This document shows, in pieces, positions 32,989 through 42,535 of a DNA stretch of 64,000 nucleotides. The first letter of the stretch is position 1. Each line of letters begins with the position of its first letter. Source of the stretch: CBDFKF01 sp965248765 (lineage in GTDB: Bacteria; Pseudomonadota; Alphaproteobacteria; VGEJ01); NCBI GenBank assembly GCA_965248765.1, contig CBDFKF010000001.1, positions 143,591-207,590 of the forward strand, read 5' to 3'. Below the pieces are notes generated by a model. That model saw only the letters and a list, made by a program, of their open reading frames with translations, searched no databases and was not told the origin of the DNA. Made by a program: the position numbers and the translations under genes.

Positions 32989-34746
32989 ATGGAGCGCGCA
33001 AGCGTCGAGCGCAGACTGGCGGCCATCGTGGCGGCCGACGTCACCGGCTACTCCCGCTTGATGGGCGAGGACGAGGCGGGCACGCTGGCCGCGCTGATGA
33101 CGCTGCGCAAGGACCTCATCGATCCTAAGATCGGCGAGCACCACGGTCGGCTGGTGAGCACAGCGGGCGACGGCTTCCTGATCGAATTCGGCAGCGCTGT
33201 CGATGCGGTGAACTACTCGGTGGAGCTCCAGGAAGAACTGATCGTGCGCACCGCCGATGTCCCCGAACCCCGGCGCATCCGCCTGCGCATCGGCATCAAC
33301 GTCGGCGACGTCATCGTCGAGGGCGACGATCTCTACGGCGACGGCGTCAATGTCGCGGCGCGACTCGAAGGACTGGCCGAGCCCGGCGGTGTCTGCATCT
33401 CGCGCACCGCCCGTGATCAAGTCCGCGACAAGCTGCCCTTGCAGCTCGAGGATCTCGGCGAGCAGGAAGTCAAGAACATCGCCCGCCCGGTACGGGCATT
33501 TCGCGTGCTGATCGGTACAACACCAGAGCCGACGGCTGCGCCAGCGGCGGCGCAGAGCCTGCCTGACAAGCCGTCGATCGCGGTGCTGCCGCTCGAGAAC
33601 ATGAGCGGTGACCCCGAACAGGAGTACTTCGGCGACGGCATCGCCGAGGACATCTTGACCGCGCTCTCGAAGATCGACAGCCTGTTCGTGATCGCCCGCA
33701 ACTCGAGCTTCGCCTACAAGGGCAAGACCGTCGATATGCGCGAGATGAGCCGCGAGCTCAACGTGCGCTACGTGCTCGAAGGCAGCGTGCGCAAGGCCGG
33801 CAACCGGGTACGCATAACCGCGCAGCTGATCGACGGCGAGAGCGGCGGGCACCTGTGGGCCGAACGCTACGACGGCGATCTGACCGATATCTTTGGGTTG
33901 CAGGACGAGGTCACCCAAAAAATTGTCGAGGCGCTTCAGATCAAGCTGACGGCGGAGCAGCGCGAGCGGCTGGTGCGTCAGAAAACCTCCAACATAGAGG
34001 CCTACGACTGCGTGCTGCGCGGGCGGGAGCTGATGCTCAAGTCGACGATCGAGTCCAACCGCGAGGCGGAGGACCTGGTGGAACGCGCGATCGCACTCGA
34101 TCCCAACTACGCCTTGGCCCATGCGGCGCTGAGCCAGGTGCATATGCAGAGGGTTTCGGTCGGCTGGGCCGAGGATCAGGTGAGAGCCCTTACGGCAGCC
34201 GGTGAATGCGCGCAGAAAGCATTGACGCTCAACGAGACTCTGGCCATGGCGCATCGCGCCATGGCTTTCGTCGCTCTCTGGCAGCGGGATCACGAGCGGG
34301 CCCTGGCTGAGGCGGAGCGGGCGCACGAACTCGAGCCCAACGACGCCGATTGCTACGACAGTCTTGCCGGCTTGTGTTGCTTCATCGGTCGTCCCGCAGA
34401 GGCAGTTGAGCACGCGAAGCATTCCATGCGGCTCAATCCGCACTACACAGGGATGGCGCCGTTCAACATGGGGCACGCCCACTTCCTGACAGGGAACTAC
34501 GACGAGGCGGCCGACTGGTTCCGCCGGGGCCTGGAACGCAACCCGAACTTCCTGCCGAACCACGCGCTGTTGGCCGCATTGCACGGCCTGCGGGGCGAGA
34601 CCGAGGCTGCAGCCAAAGCGCTGGCTGAGGCCCGCCGCCTCAATCCGAACCTGACGATGGACGCGGTGGGGTCGCGCTTGCCGTACACCGATCCGGCGGT
34701 ACTCGGCGTTCTCGTGAAGGGGCTGCGGGCCGCCGGCCTTGAATAA
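32989..34746 (+). CDS. Class III adenylate/guanylate cyclase with TPR repeats
   Basis: A 585-residue signalling protein. The N-terminal cyclase domain (about 8-180) shows AIVAADVTGYSRLMGEDEAG with the metal-binding Asp, VSTAGDGFLIEFGSA with the second Asp, and GINVGDVIVEGDDLYGDGVN, as in alphaproteobacterial cyclases. Residues about 195-320 form the FlgO/TolB-like domain (AVLPLENMSGDPEQEYFGDG, IAEDILTALSKID). TPR-like repeats follow to the end (PNYALAHAALSQVHMQ, HERALAEAERAHELEPND, FLTGNYDEAADWFRRGLERN). It likely makes cAMP in the cytoplasm; the TPRs and TolB-like module probably bind regulators. The neighbouring minus-strand pseudogene is a second cyclase-type protein, but of a different architecture. 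Confidence 0.9.
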   Translation: MERASVERRLAAIVAADVTGYSRLMGEDEAGTLAALMTLRKDLIDPKIGEHHGRLVSTAGDGFLIEFGSAVDAVNYSVELQEELIVRTADVPEPRRIRLRIGINVGDVIVEGDDLYGDGVNVAARLEGLAEPGGVCISRTARDQVRDKLPLQLEDLGEQEVKNIARPVRAFRVLIGTTPEPTAAPAAAQSLPDKPSIAVLPLENMSGDPEQEYFGDGIAEDILTALSKIDSLFVIARNSSFAYKGKTVDMREMSRELNVRYVLEGSVRKAGNRVRITAQLIDGESGGHLWAERYDGDLTDIFGLQDEVTQKIVEALQIKLTAEQRERLVRQKTSNIEAYDCVLRGRELMLKSTIESNREAEDLVERAIALDPNYALAHAALSQVHMQRVSVGWAEDQVRALTAAGECAQKALTLNETLAMAHRAMAFVALWQRDHERALAEAERAHELEPNDADCYDSLAGLCCFIGRPAEAVEHAKHSMRLNPHYTGMAPFNMGHAHFLTGNYDEAADWFRRGLERNPNFLPNHALLAALHGLRGETEAAAKALAEARRLNPNLTMDAVGSRLPYTDPAVLGVLVKGLRAAGLE

Positions 34747-34800
34747 CGAGCGGACGGTCCCGGGCAAGACCGTTGTCGGGCTCAGCGGGAGGACGAGTGC

Positions 34801-35086
34801 ATGGCGGAGAGGATCGTCGGACATGTGCGGGTGGACAGCGGCTATCTGCTGCTGTGCGACCCGACGCGGTTACAGGCGGAGGATTTCGAACTGCTGCGCG
34901 ACTGGTTCGCGGTGATCGGCAATCACGGCGGCATGTGGCCCGACGCGGCGCCGGTGCAGACGCTGGGCGGGGGGCTTGGTGGTCGAGGTTGCCGGCGGCG
35001 ATGGCCACGTGGTGCAGGACCCGGAGAGCGGCACGACCACGCTGATCGTGGATCAGCACGGAGCACCGGTCGTGGTGAGTGACTGA
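34801..35086 (+). pseudogene. Small conserved-looking protein, frameshifted in a G run
   Basis: A small protein of about 95 residues beginning MAERIVGHVRVDSGYLLLCD. The frame runs through RDWFAVIGNHGGMWPDAAPV and then reads Arg-rich sequence to a stop at 35082. With one G removed from the G6 run at 34969-34974 it continues LVVEVAGGDGHVVQDPESGT and ends GAPVVVSD at 35086, which is far more protein-like and keeps the same base composition as its neighbours. This is either a sequencing error or a one-base insertion. I do not recognise the family. It lies 54 bases after the cyclase gene and could be in its transcript. Confidence 0.6.
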
Positions 35087-35185
35087 CTGCGCGGTGCCGC
35101 GCCGCTCGTTCGTGCCGCGGCGAGGCATCGGCGCACGGTACGGTTAAGCTCACCACCTCCACACACTCCGTCGTCCCCGCCCGAC

Positions 35186-36382
35186 ATGCGCGCCCAATCC
35201 TCTCGCCTGCCGCTCGTCTTCTCGTCTGTCGCGCACACGTACGCGCATCTGACGATGCTGCTCTATCCCACGGTGGTGCTGGCGCTTGAGCCGGTCTACG
35301 GGCTGCCATACGACGAGCTCGTCATACTCGCATTGCCAGGCTTCATCCTGTTCGGCGCCGGCGCCCTGCCGGCCGGATGGCTGGGCGATCGCTGGAGCAG
35401 CAGCGGCATGATGGCCGTCTTCTTCTTTGGTACCGGCGCCGCCGCCGTCACCACGGGATTCGCCGGAAACCCATTCGAGATCGCCGTCGGGCTGGGTCTC
35501 ATCGGTCTTTTCGCCTCGATATACCATCCCGTCGGGATCGCCTGGCTCGTGCGCAATGCGGTCAACCGCGGGCGGGCTCTCGGCATCAACGGGGTATTCG
35601 GCAGCATCGGGACAGCGGGCGGCGCCTTGGTTGCCGGCGGTCTGACCGACACGCTGGGTTGGCGGGCCGCCTTCATCGTGCCGGGTGTGATGTGCATGGC
35701 GACCGGCCTGGTCTTCGTCTGGGTGCTACGGCGGCGCGGTTTCGGCGATCCGGTCGAGGAACCACCAACGATGCGTACCGGCGGCGGGCCACAGCTGCGG
35801 CTGGCATTCGGCCTGATGGCTTTCACGATCATCATGATCGGCCTGATCTATCAGAGCACCACGATCGGTCTGCCGAAGCTCATGAGCGAGCGGTTCCATG
35901 AGATCGCCGCCGGCGGCACCTTTGGTATCGGGCTGTTGGTGGCGATCGTCTACGTCATCGCGGGCGTTGCGCAGATCGTCGGCGGCGAGCTGGCCGACCG
36001 CCTCGATCTTAAGCGGATCTACGCGCTCGGCTTGTTTGCGGGGGCGCCGTTCGCGGCGGCCGCGTTCAGTGCCGGCCACGTCTGGTTCGTCGGGGCAGCG
36101 GCGATACTGATGGCTTTGCAGACGATGATCATGCCGGCAGAGAATGCGCTGCTTGCGCGCTATACCCCGGTCGACTGGCGCGCCCGGATGTTCGGGCTGA
36201 AGTTCGTTCTGGCCCTGGGCGTGAGCTCGGCCGGTGTCGCGCTCGTACCCGTCGTTCACCGCCTGACCGGTGCGCTCGATGCGCTCTATCTCATTATCGC
36301 GGCGATGACCGTGGCGGCGGGAATTGCCGCTTCGCAGCTGCCCGGTCGACCCAGCGCGACCCGCATCAGGGTGCGCGCCTAA
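35186..36382 (+). CDS. Major facilitator superfamily (MFS) transporter
   Basis: A 398-residue protein with about 12 hydrophobic helices. Family features are GLPYDELVILALPGFILFGA, the loop GDRWSSSG between helices 2 and 3, LFASIYHPVGIAWLVRNA and RGRALGINGVFGSIGTAGGA. The helix containing HPVGIA is similar to that of the fosmidomycin-resistance (Fsr) group, so a drug or metabolite exporter is plausible. It is a single-gene unit that converges with the gene at 36388, five bases away. Confidence 0.87.
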   Translation: MRAQSSRLPLVFSSVAHTYAHLTMLLYPTVVLALEPVYGLPYDELVILALPGFILFGAGALPAGWLGDRWSSSGMMAVFFFGTGAAAVTTGFAGNPFEIAVGLGLIGLFASIYHPVGIAWLVRNAVNRGRALGINGVFGSIGTAGGALVAGGLTDTLGWRAAFIVPGVMCMATGLVFVWVLRRRGFGDPVEEPPTMRTGGGPQLRLAFGLMAFTIIMIGLIYQSTTIGLPKLMSERFHEIAAGGTFGIGLLVAIVYVIAGVAQIVGGELADRLDLKRIYALGLFAGAPFAAAAFSAGHVWFVGAAAILMALQTMIMPAENALLARYTPVDWRARMFGLKFVLALGVSSAGVALVPVVHRLTGALDALYLIIAAMTVAAGIAASQLPGRPSATRIRVRA

Positions 36383-36387
36383 TCGGC

Positions 36388-37230
36388 CTATTCAGGAAGC
36401 TCGCTCGACAGCGTGCCGTCGCCGTGACTCTCTGGACCACGCGCAGCGGCCGCGGTGATCGCGTCCGGATAGCGGGCGGCGAGGTAACGGTCGAATACCC
36501 CGAGCAGTGCCGTAACGTCGGGATTGAGCGCATCCCACAGCCTCATCTCCGCTGCCGCGCTCACCGCCATGTACTCTTTGAAGTCAGAGCACCAGCGCTG
36601 TTCGAGGGAGTTGCGGAACGCGACCATTTCGCGCGATCGCTTGTCGAGGCCGAGATCCTGGTGCGCGATCTCTTGGTAGAGGTACGCCTGGCACTCGGAA
36701 TCGAGCTCGCGCAGGTAGCGCAGAGAACCGTGCAGATACTGCATGCCGTGCCCCACGAGCTCGTGGGCAACGATGACGGCCAGGGCTTCGGGCGACCATT
36801 TGATGCCGTAGCGCCCGACCACGACCGCAAACCGCTTGGGCGCGGCGGGATCGGCGTCCGGATCATGGTGGAAGGCGGCCAGGCGTAGTCCGTTGAAGCC
36901 CGCCGTCTTCTTGGGGAAGCGCGGATCGTAGACGATGGTCACGGTGCCGTTGCCGGTCAACGTTGCCACCGCGGCCACGGCTGTCGGCGAGCGGCGCATC
37001 AGCTCGTCGAGGGCGGCGCGCAGATTGCGCAGGCCGGTGCGGGCATCGACGATACCGATGGAATAGGCAGAGCGCACCGGTGCCGGCACGGCCACCAGGT
37101 TGATGTCAGCGTAGGTCTCGCGCAGGGGCTCGGTGGCGGCTGGCTTGGGCCACAGCGCGCCGTGCACAAGCATTGTCACGCACGCGAACAAGACCACAGA
37201 TGCATGCCGGCCGAGCATCACAACAACCAT
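36388..37230 (-). CDS. Exported protein with HExxxH metallopeptidase-like motif
   Basis: A 280-residue protein with an N-terminal signal peptide (about 1-32: VVLFACVTMLVHGA, then PAATEP). The mature part has AVIVAHELVGHGMQYLHG with His156, Glu157 and His161, which is HExxxH rather than the usual HExxH, and a downstream acidic residue in LRELDSECQAYLYQE (Glu179). Together these could bind zinc in a metallopeptidase-like fold. Residues 85-150 are probably the beta strands preceding the active-site helix. I do not recognise the family. It sits 13 bases downstream of the end of the large adhesin gene's stop on the same strand, so it could be transcribed after it. Confidence 0.68.
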   Translation of the reverse strand: MVVVMLGRHASVVLFACVTMLVHGALWPKPAATEPLRETYADINLVAVPAPVRSAYSIGIVDARTGLRNLRAALDELMRRSPTAVAAVATLTGNGTVTIVYDPRFPKKTAGFNGLRLAAFHHDPDADPAAPKRFAVVVGRYGIKWSPEALAVIVAHELVGHGMQYLHGSLRYLRELDSECQAYLYQEIAHQDLGLDKRSREMVAFRNSLEQRWCSDFKEYMAVSAAAEMRLWDALNPDVTALLGVFDRYLAARYPDAITAAAARGPESHGDGTLSSELPE

Positions 37231-37243
37231 CCCCCCAATTCGA

Positions 37244-40200
37244 CTACTCGATCTTAATGTCGTCCGCTGTTACCTGATCGCCTTGGACCGCGGCGACCAC
37301 GGTATAGCCGGGATCGACCGGGTCGGAATCATAGTAGAGGATGCCGCCGTCGGCCGTTATCTCGTAAACGAACCCGGCTTGATCGAGGCCGGAACTGCCG
37401 CCGGTGCCATCGCCGCCGGTGCCATCATAAGGTGCGGTGCCGTCGCTGTTATCGACCACGGCAAAGGCAATCTCGTCGCTGGTGCCCGTCTTAATGGCAT
37501 CGGCGAACACAGCGCCGTCGAACACGAAGCTGTCGGTGCCGCTCGCGAAGTCGGTGACGGTATCGGCGCCGGCGAGATCGGCGCTGATCTCGGCGAGGGT
37601 GCGGAACTCAAAACGATCAGCGCCCGTGCCGCCGGTCAGCTCGTCGATGCCGACACCGCCGATCAGGGCATCAACGCCACCGTTGCCGAACAGCTGATCG
37701 TCACCACTGCCACCGACCAGGATCTCATCGTCACCGTCGCCGACCAGATCGTCATCGCCCTCGGTGCCGACGATCAGGGCTGGCGCGCACGGTGCACAAG
37801 GCGCGCAGGGGTTCGGCTCGGTCACCGTTACGCTGAGGGTTGCCTCGGCACTGGTCTTGCCCTCGAGATCGGTGGCGGAGAAAGTGACGTCGCGCGCGCC
37901 GGTGTCGGAATTGCGCACCGGATTTTCGAAGCGGATGGCGCGCAGCACGTCTTGATACTGCGCCGCGCTCGCCTCGCCGGTCAGCATGATCGTGTCGGTG
38001 CCGTCGCCGACGATCGAGAGCGGCGTGCCGTCGATGTCGCCATTGAGGATGGTGAAGAGGTTCTCGTCGAGGGCAAGCCGGTCGCCTGCGAGCGCGCCGT
38101 CGATGGAGATCACTGCCTGGATCAGCGGCAGCGCGTCGGGACTCTGGACGATCAGTCCGGGATCCAGGGTCGTCGCGGGCAGCAACTCGACGTCGTTGGG
38201 GACCGGATCAACGCGGAAAATCACATCCTGGTAATCGGCATCGCCCCCACCCAGAAGATCCTCAAACCCGATCTGCATCTCGCCGGTCGCGGAGTCGGCA
38301 CCGGAGATGGCGTGCTGTATGCCGTCCGGATTGAGGCCCAACGTGGCCGACTCGAACGCGCGGGTATGGAAGATATTGCCCTCGAGCTCGACCTCCGGCC
38401 CGCCGCCCGACGGCACGACGTGGAAGGTGGGTGTGGCGTCGGTCACCTTGGCGGGGTCGCCGATGCCATTGCGGAACTCCAGGGTACTGGTGCCGAAATC
38501 GATGCCGGCGTAGTCGTCGTTGAGCGTCGAGCCGTTGGCGATGAGAAAAAAGCCGATCTGGTCGCCGACCGCCAAGCCGGCCAATACCACCGATGATATG
38601 CCGGGCTGGAGGCTGCCGCCGCTCCCCGCCTCGGACGCGTTCTCAAAAATGATCTCCGGATCGGTAATAGTGCCGTCCGGCGCGATCTTGTAGAAGCCGA
38701 GCGTTGAGCGGAAGCCAGCGTTCTCGCTGGCGAACGTGACCGTGATCGAGCCTTCTTCGGTGATGATGAGATCCGCCGGGATCACGCCTTGGACATCGGC
38801 GGGATCGATCGAGGCGCCCTCGCCGACGTCCGGGAACACCGGCGTTGCCACCTCGAGTGCGATGTCGAGGCTGCAGGCGGAGAGCAGGACGGACGGCGGA
38901 TCACCGGTTAGCGCCTCGACGGTGAAGGCAAAGCTCGCCGGTGGCAGGGTGGTTGTGCCGTCACTAACCGTAAAGCTGATGCTGGTTGCCGTGCCGGGCG
39001 AGCCGTCGTGGGCGTAGGAAACGAGGCCGCCGATGAGCTCAGCCTGGGTAAAGTTCGTGGCGGCGATGCCGCCTACCCGAACCTCGCTAGCGCCGGCATC
39101 GTTCACCGTGTAAATGATGTCGACATCCGCCGTATCGGGATCGGTTGCAGCCAGCACCGTTGCCCCCAGAACAACCTCGCCACCTTCGGTCACCGTCGCC
39201 CCGGCGTTGGTGGTGATCTCAGGCGGATCGTCAACCGCCGGATCGATCGTGATATCGAAGCTCGCGGCGGCCAGCGTCGTCGTGCCGTCGGTCACGGTGA
39301 AGCTGAAGCTCGTCGCCGGCGCTTCGGAGCCGTCATGGGCATAGGAAATGAGACCGGCGTTCAGCTCGGCCTGGGTGAAGCTCGTCGTGCCAACGCCGCC
39401 GACGCGGATCTCGCCAGCGCCCGCATCGCTCACGGTGTAGGTAATGTTGCCATCCGCGGTGTCGGGATCGGTGACATCGAGCGAGGCCGCGCTGAGGAAG
39501 AACTCGCCACCCTCCGCCACCGTGGCGCCGGTGTTGGTTGTAATCTCAGGCGGATCGTCGTCAGCGGTGACAGTGATATCGAAGCTCGCCGCGGCGAGGG
39601 TCGTGGTGTCGTCGCTGACCGTGAAGCTGAAGCCCGTGGTCGACCCGTCAGAGCCGTCATGGGCATAGGAGACGAGGCCGCCGTTGAGCTCAGCTTGGGT
39701 AAAGTTCGTAGCGGGGATGCCATTGACGCGCACCTCGCCGGCGCCGGCATCGGTCACCGTGTAGACGATGTCGGCAGCCGCGGTGTCCGGGTCGGTCACC
39801 GCGAGCAGCGTCGCGCTCAGCGCCACAACGCCGCCTTCGGCTACGGTAGCCCCGGCGTTGGTGGTGATCTCAGGCGGATCGTCAACCGCCGGATCGATCG
39901 TGATATCGAAGCTCGCGGCGGCCAGCGTCGTCGTGCCGTCGGTCACGGTGAAGCTGAAGCTCGTCGCCGGCGCTTCGGAGCCGTCGTGGGCGTAGGAGAT
40001 GAGGCCGGCGTTCAGATCGGCTTGGGTAAAGCTGGCCACCGCGATGCCCCCGACCCGGACCTCGCCGGCACCGGCATCGGTCACCGCGTAGATGATGTCC
40101 GCAGCCGCGGTATCGGCATCGCTAACGGTGAGTAGCGCTGCGGTCAAAGTCACCTCGGCGCCTTCGGCCACCGTGGCACCAACGTTGGTGCTGATCACCG

Positions 40201-42418
40201 GCGCATCGTCAACCGGTGTCACGGCAAGATCGAAACTCGCCGGGCCGATCGGGGTAGTGCCGTCGGTGACGGTGAAGCTCACGCTCGTGGCCGGCGTTTC
40301 CGATCCGTCGTGGGCGAACGAGACCACGCCAGCGGCGAGCTGGGCCTGGGTGAAGCTTGCCGCGGGTACGCCGCTCACGCGGACCTCGCCGTCCCCGGCA
40401 TCAATCACGGTAAAGGTGATATTGGCATTCGCGGTGCCGGGATCACTGACCTCGAGGAGGGCGGCGCTCAACGCCACCACACCGCCTTCGGTCACCGTCG
40501 CCCCGGCGTTGGTGGTCAGCGCTGGTGGATCATCGTCGACGACGATCGAGATGACCGAGGCGACGGCGGGACTGCTGTCGTCGCCGTCGTCTGCAACCAC
40601 GGTGATCTGCCGCGCCGTCGAGTCGGGATCGTCCGACGGATTGTCAAAGCGGATCTGGCCGATCGCGGTCTGGTAGTCGGCGAGCGGAGCACTGCCGTTG
40701 AGGATGATCTGGCTGGCCGTGACGTTGGCAGAAATACCCGCCGGCAGCGCGCCGTCGACCGAGAGCGAATCATTGCTCTGCGGGTTGGTCAGCGTGATCG
40801 TGACCGACACGAGATCGGCATCGTCCGCGTCGGTGATCAACACATCGACATCCGAGATGGCGATCGGTCCGCCGTTCTCGGTAAACGCGGTTTGGAACGG
40901 TGCTGGTCCGTCGGCATCGAGATCGACGACCGGCGCATCGTTCACCGGCTGGACCGCGATGGTGGCGACGGCGGGATCGCCGGCGAGGCCGTCGCCGTCG
41001 GTGGCGATGACGGTCACCGTGCGGTCGATTGCACTCGGATCCTGGCTCGGATTGTCGAACCGGACCTCGGCGATGGCCGCCTGGTACTCGGCCGGCGTGG
41101 CGATGCCGTCGAGCACCACCTGATCGGCGCTGATGGTCGCGGTGATGCCGCCCGGCAGGGCTCCGGCCACCGACAGGGCGTCCCCGGCCTGCGGATTGGT
41201 CAGCGTGACTGTGACCTGGTTGAGCGTCGGGTTGTCCGGATCGGTGATCAGGACGTCATCGGCGATGGCGATAGGTCCGCCGTCCTCGGTGAAGGTGGTG
41301 GCAAACCCGGTGCCGGCTGCGTCGTCGTCGAGATCGACCCCCGGCGCATCATTGACCCGGGTTACCGCGACCGTGCTCTCGCCAACGGTGCTTCCGGCGA
41401 CGGCGTCAAAGGCCTGGAACGCGATCGTGCGGTCGGCCGCCGAGGGATCATCGCCGGTGTTCTCAAAAGTCACCGCGCGTAGCGCCGCCTGGTACTGGGC
41501 GACGGTCGCATTGCCGCTGAGGGTGAGCACGCCGGCGTTGAAGCTGCCGCCGATCTCCGGCGTATCGGCGAACGCCAACACATCGTTGGGATCGAGGTTG
41601 GCGGTGATCGAGACCGTTGCGCCAACGAGCTCAGTGTCGTCGACGTCGTCGAGGACGATGCCGCCGTTGACGATCTGCGGCGCGTCGTTCTCGGTGTAGT
41701 CGAGTGTCGCGGCCGGCACCGTGAGGTCCGGCGGATTGTTCATCGGGGCAACTGTGATCGTGTTGAAGGTGCTGTCCGCATCGAGGCCGTCGCTCGCGAC
41801 CACCTCGAGGATGCGGTCGGTCGGGTCCGGGTCCCCGGAGTCGTTGTCGAAGCGGACCTGGGCGATCGCGGTCTCGTAGTCCGCGAGTAGAGCACTGCCG
41901 CTCAGGACGATCTGGTTGGTGGTGACGTTGGCAGATATACCCGCCGGCAGCGCGCCGGCGACGGAGAGCGCATCACCGCTTTGCGGGTTGGTCAGCGTGA
42001 TTGTTACTGACTCGAGGTTCGCATCGTCGACGTCGGTGACCTGAATACTGGGCGATATCGCGACCGGGCCGCCACCCTCGACGAACGCTGCGGCGGCTAG
42101 CGCTACATCAGGGGCGTCGTTGATTCCGTCGACCGTCAGCGTGACCGTTTCCGGGCCGCTGGTCGCGCTGTGGCTGTCCGTCGCTTGGTAGGTAAAGCTG
42201 ACTTGGCGGCTCTCGCCCGGGGCGAGGTCGTCAAAATCGGCGCCGGGATTGAACGTGAAGGTGCCGTCCGGGTTGGTGACGACCGAGCCGTCGCCCGGCG
42301 CGAGATCGTCGACGATCGAATAGCTCAGGCTCGCGGTGTCGTCGTCGGAGTCAACATCGTCGCCGCCAAAGGACCGGGTGATGGCGTTGTCCTCATCGGC
42401 ATCGCTAACGGCGACCAC
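37244..42418 (-). CDS. Large repetitive RTX adhesin secreted by type I system, 5' end missing
   Basis: A 1,724-codon frame opening at a GTG; the same frame stays open upstream to 42535 (LALGEARTVTFDYTATDSHG) and is then cut by a stop with no start. The upstream part is therefore lost or in a rearranged position. N-terminal 1-636: four Ig/cadherin-like repeats with DAP..DL and ENGGPIAI. Residues 637-1176: five CSPG/cadherin_3-like repeats (NAGATVAEGG ... FTQAELNGGLVSYAHDGSD). About 1180-1400: DUF4114-like domain (VTFASENAGFRSTLGFYKIA, IGFEDLLGGGDADYQDVIF). About 1546-1600: calcium-binding RTX nonapeptides (GSGDDQLFGNGGVDALIGG, TGGTGADRF). The C-terminus should carry the type I secretion signal. 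It is a cell-surface adhesin or biofilm protein. Confidence 0.86.
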   Translation of the reverse strand: MVAVSDADEDNAITRSFGGDDVDSDDDTASLSYSIVDDLAPGDGSVVTNPDGTFTFNPGADFDDLAPGESRQVSFTYQATDSHSATSGPETVTLTVDGINDAPDVALAAAAFVEGGGPVAISPSIQVTDVDDANLESVTITLTNPQSGDALSVAGALPAGISANVTTNQIVLSGSALLADYETAIAQVRFDNDSGDPDPTDRILEVVASDGLDADSTFNTITVAPMNNPPDLTVPAATLDYTENDAPQIVNGGIVLDDVDDTELVGATVSITANLDPNDVLAFADTPEIGGSFNAGVLTLSGNATVAQYQAALRAVTFENTGDDPSAADRTIAFQAFDAVAGSTVGESTVAVTRVNDAPGVDLDDDAAGTGFATTFTEDGGPIAIADDVLITDPDNPTLNQVTVTLTNPQAGDALSVAGALPGGITATISADQVVLDGIATPAEYQAAIAEVRFDNPSQDPSAIDRTVTVIATDGDGLAGDPAVATIAVQPVNDAPVVDLDADGPAPFQTAFTENGGPIAISDVDVLITDADDADLVSVTITLTNPQSNDSLSVDGALPAGISANVTASQIILNGSAPLADYQTAIGQIRFDNPSDDPDSTARQITVVADDGDDSSPAVASVISIVVDDDPPALTTNAGATVTEGGVVALSAALLEVSDPGTANANITFTVIDAGDGEVRVSGVPAASFTQAQLAAGVVSFAHDGSETPATSVSFTVTDGTTPIGPASFDLAVTPVDDAPVISTNVGATVAEGAEVTLTAALLTVSDADTAAADIIYAVTDAGAGEVRVGGIAVASFTQADLNAGLISYAHDGSEAPATSFSFTVTDGTTTLAAASFDITIDPAVDDPPEITTNAGATVAEGGVVALSATLLAVTDPDTAAADIVYTVTDAGAGEVRVNGIPATNFTQAELNGGLVSYAHDGSDGSTTGFSFTVSDDTTTLAAASFDITVTADDDPPEITTNTGATVAEGGEFFLSAASLDVTDPDTADGNITYTVSDAGAGEIRVGGVGTTSFTQAELNAGLISYAHDGSEAPATSFSFTVTDGTTTLAAASFDITIDPAVDDPPEITTNAGATVTEGGEVVLGATVLAATDPDTADVDIIYTVNDAGASEVRVGGIAATNFTQAELIGGLVSYAHDGSPGTATSISFTVSDGTTTLPPASFAFTVEALTGDPPSVLLSACSLDIALEVATPVFPDVGEGASIDPADVQGVIPADLIITEEGSITVTFASENAGFRSTLGFYKIAPDGTITDPEIIFENASEAGSGGSLQPGISSVVLAGLAVGDQIGFFLIANGSTLNDDYAGIDFGTSTLEFRNGIGDPAKVTDATPTFHVVPSGGGPEVELEGNIFHTRAFESATLGLNPDGIQHAISGADSATGEMQIGFEDLLGGGDADYQDVIFRVDPVPNDVELLPATTLDPGLIVQSPDALPLIQAVISIDGALAGDRLALDENLFTILNGDIDGTPLSIVGDGTDTIMLTGEASAAQYQDVLRAIRFENPVRNSDTGARDVTFSATDLEGKTSAEATLSVTVTEPNPCAPCAPCAPALIVGTEGDDDLVGDGDDEILVGGSGDDQLFGNGGVDALIGGVGIDELTGGTGADRFEFRTLAEISADLAGADTVTDFASGTDSFVFDGAVFADAIKTGTSDEIAFAVVDNSDGTAPYDGTGGDGTGGSSGLDQAGFVYEITADGGILYYDSDPVDPGYTVVAAVQGDQVTADDIKIE
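39199..39334. repeat. Internal 136-bp direct repeat of adhesin gene, copy A
   Basis: Identical by eye to 39850-39985, 651 bases away, which equals two repeat units of about 108 residues. It encodes parts of two adjacent CSPG-like repeats. The exact identity indicates recent duplication or gene conversion between units. Confidence 0.85.
39850..39985. repeat. Internal 136-bp direct repeat of adhesin gene, copy B
   Basis: The second copy of the 136-bp sequence at 39199-39334. Sequence on either side is similar but not identical, so the conserved block is sharply bounded. Confidence 0.85.
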
Positions 42419-42535
42419 CGCGACGGTAGGCGCATCGTTGACGCCGGTGACCGTGATCTCGGCGCCATGGCTGTCGGTTGCTGTGTAGTCGAAAGTGACG
42501 GTGCGGGCCTCGCCGAGCGCCAGATCCTGGTAGAA

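Noticed and set aside
32692..34824. Long minus-strand open frame (710 codons) opposite the cyclase/TPR gene
   Set aside because: It is the antisense of a clearly recognisable cyclase; its translation has no family pattern and reflects high-GC codon bias.
39199..39985. CRISPR-like repeat pattern in the adhesin gene
   Set aside because: Repeats are long, coding and in frame at 217-residue spacing; there are no short repeats with unique spacers anywhere in the window.
39008..41482. Plus-strand open frames of 375 and 390 codons within the adhesin gene
   Set aside because: They mirror the repeat structure on the other strand and have no start signals or family similarity.
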